Source: Branchiostoma floridae (Eukaryota; Chordata; Leptocardii; Amphioxiformes; Branchiostomatidae). Taken from it: a stretch of 44,559 bases of DNA. The translations under genes were made by a program, and so were the position numbers. Positions within the stretch are counted from its first letter, which is position 1. Every line of letters begins with the position of its first letter. A model generated the notes under the pieces. The model worked only from the letters and a program-made list of their open reading frames with translations. It searched no databases and was not told the DNA's origin. Positions 43,423 through 44,559 of this stretch are shown here, piece after piece. The stretch spans positions 23,598,585 through 23,643,143 of the forward strand of contig NC_049982.1 in NCBI RefSeq assembly GCF_000003815.2. Direction: 5' to 3'.

Positions 43423-44559
43423 TTCTGGAGGAAAGGACAAACAACAGCGAGAGTCTCCTGAGTTCACCCGGGAGACCAGACGACATAGATGGCATCTTAC
43501 CTGCCCTGTTACACAGGCAATTGTAAAAGACACGACAACATGGTTAATTTGGAAATTCAGAGCCCTGTATGAATTTATCGGCCTGATATACTAGTATAAC
43601 GTACACAATTCAAGGCACATTGTAGATACAACTAAGATAAGTAATTTGTAGGAAAAAAATACTGTGTTTTCTTGTTGTTTGTTTAAGAGATTGGCTGTGA
43701 TCCAACCAATTTAGCAGTAGCAATATAAAACTGAAATCATCAGGTACGCCCACAATGTCGTCAAGAATTTCGAAGTTTACATCTGACATAATCATAATAC
43801 TAGTAACACCCATTGGCATAATACCGGCAGTAATACTTATACCGGCAAATGATATAAACGATAAACTTTCGGTGATCCACTAGCGCAGCAACAGTAATTT
43901 CCGAGGTATGCACACTTCAGACATCCAAGTATTTCACACATTTTCAAAAAGGCTTCGATAACAGTGCATTCGAAGACAAAAAGGCCAAAAGTTTTCAGTT
44001 CATTTTCGGGGCAGGCGAGCTCGTCGTGGGACGAACACACTATCACGTTCATCGCAAGATTTGTAGATAATAATCACACGTGCTCACGGCACAAGATGAG
44101 CATGATTCAACAGCAATCTTGAATTTCTTTTGGTAACCAACAACTCGTGTAAAAGTGTGAAGAACCGTTGCATTATCGCCCAGATCTACGGCTGAATGGG
44201 TCAAATTGAACGTACGCCGCCATTTTCCAGCCATTTTTAATGCTACGCCAGCAGTAAAGTTTTACGTCATAGTGGTTGTGACGGACCAAAATTAAACGAA
44301 AATTCTTGATAGTATACGCCAATTTTCTAATGACTTTTTGTATGCTCACGCAGGTTTTTGTTTTGTGCAATTACTAACAGGAAAGGAAGGAACAACAGAG
44401 GATGTATAAAGGTACATGGCGGCAGTTAATTGTGCCGTGTTTCGTTCTGCCGGTATTATTGCACCCCCCTCCAACCACGCGCCCTTTCTCTAGTCTCTAC
44501 CAGACTCCGGATCGCTGGAAAAATCGTAGAAATGGAAAAGAAAGCTCGTGGGTAATTAG
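43423..44559. other. Right end, no firm gene
   Basis: Minus-strand frames 44049-44234 (ATG at 44232) and 43837-44052 overlap by ATGA. A second ATG in another frame (AAAATGGCGGCGTACG, about 44220) has a strong start context. This might be the first exon(s) of a minus-strand gene with its promoter to the right, but splice sites and domains are not evident. Confidence 0.25.

Noticed and set aside
43199-43533. Cys/Val or Thr/His repeat proteins on both strands
   Set aside because: Translation of a CA microsatellite.
1-44559. CRISPR arrays, operons, prokaryotic promoters
   Set aside because: Spliced genes, SINEs and poly(A) signals show a eukaryotic genome; tandem arrays here have no spacer-repeat structure.

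Overview
The window looks like a contig from a compact invertebrate genome, most likely a lancelet (Branchiostoma-type cephalochordate) or a close invertebrate deuterostome. The reasons are small GT-AG introns, AT-rich intergenic DNA full of tRNA-derived SINEs and short inverted-repeat elements, a tandem expansion of leucine-rich-repeat (LRR) receptors, a metazoan-type laccase-like multicopper oxidase, and a METTL27-type methyltransferase. There are no prokaryotic signals. Three assembly gaps (N runs) lie at 1809-2089, 5071-5334 and 31461-31565. The species call is inference; no search was run.

Left part (1-9.2 kb). A G-rich minisatellite (1-500) comes first. A truncated copy (A) of the LRR receptor tail follows (about 663-1358), cut short by a hairpin-type inverted-repeat element (1361-1643). 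A ~66-68 bp minisatellite (about 3840-5760) repeats a consensus splice-donor sequence. A 111-bp TATA/CCAAT promoter-like module occurs twice (2167-2277 and 8423-8533). A candidate two-exon gene with its own CCAAT/TATA promoter (8162-9162) is proposed at low confidence.

Centre (11.2-21.9 kb). Two tandem paralogues, B (11392-14101) and C (15846-18991), each have two exons with the intron at the same codon. They encode a signal peptide, an LRR ectodomain with a cysteine cap, a glycosylated Ser/Thr-rich stalk, one transmembrane helix, and a cytoplasmic tail of 21-residue repeats each carrying one tyrosine (Ser/Gly-Pro-Tyr-Ala-Glu-Gly type). Repeat number differs: 7 in A, 6 in B, 3 in C. Only C keeps a further ~155-residue unique C-terminus; in A and B that end was lost at element insertions. 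Flanking DNA is duplicated too, and one place (about 14.68-15.22 kb) has a 5' flank joined directly to a 3' flank, as if a whole gene had been deleted.

22-30.6 kb is mostly non-coding. It holds SINEs, microsatellites and a small gene for an 86-residue secreted, acidic, coiled-coil-like peptide (25060-25715), with a possible 3' UTR exon near 28.1 kb.

Right part. A seven-exon laccase-like multicopper oxidase with all four copper-binding motifs and a C-terminal membrane anchor occupies about 30658-34969 (+). A five-exon METTL27-like SAM-dependent methyltransferase occupies 36549-38879 (-). The last 5.6 kb holds repeats (a SINE, an inverted-repeat element, a CA microsatellite) and no gene I can support.

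Apart from the LRR array, whose members are evidently functionally related, neighbouring genes show no sign of working together. The most novel object is the LRR receptor family with its expandable ladder of cytoplasmic tyrosines. Next come a ~160-180 bp hairpin retroposon family with a hammerhead-like core and clear target-site duplications, and the small secreted peptide.
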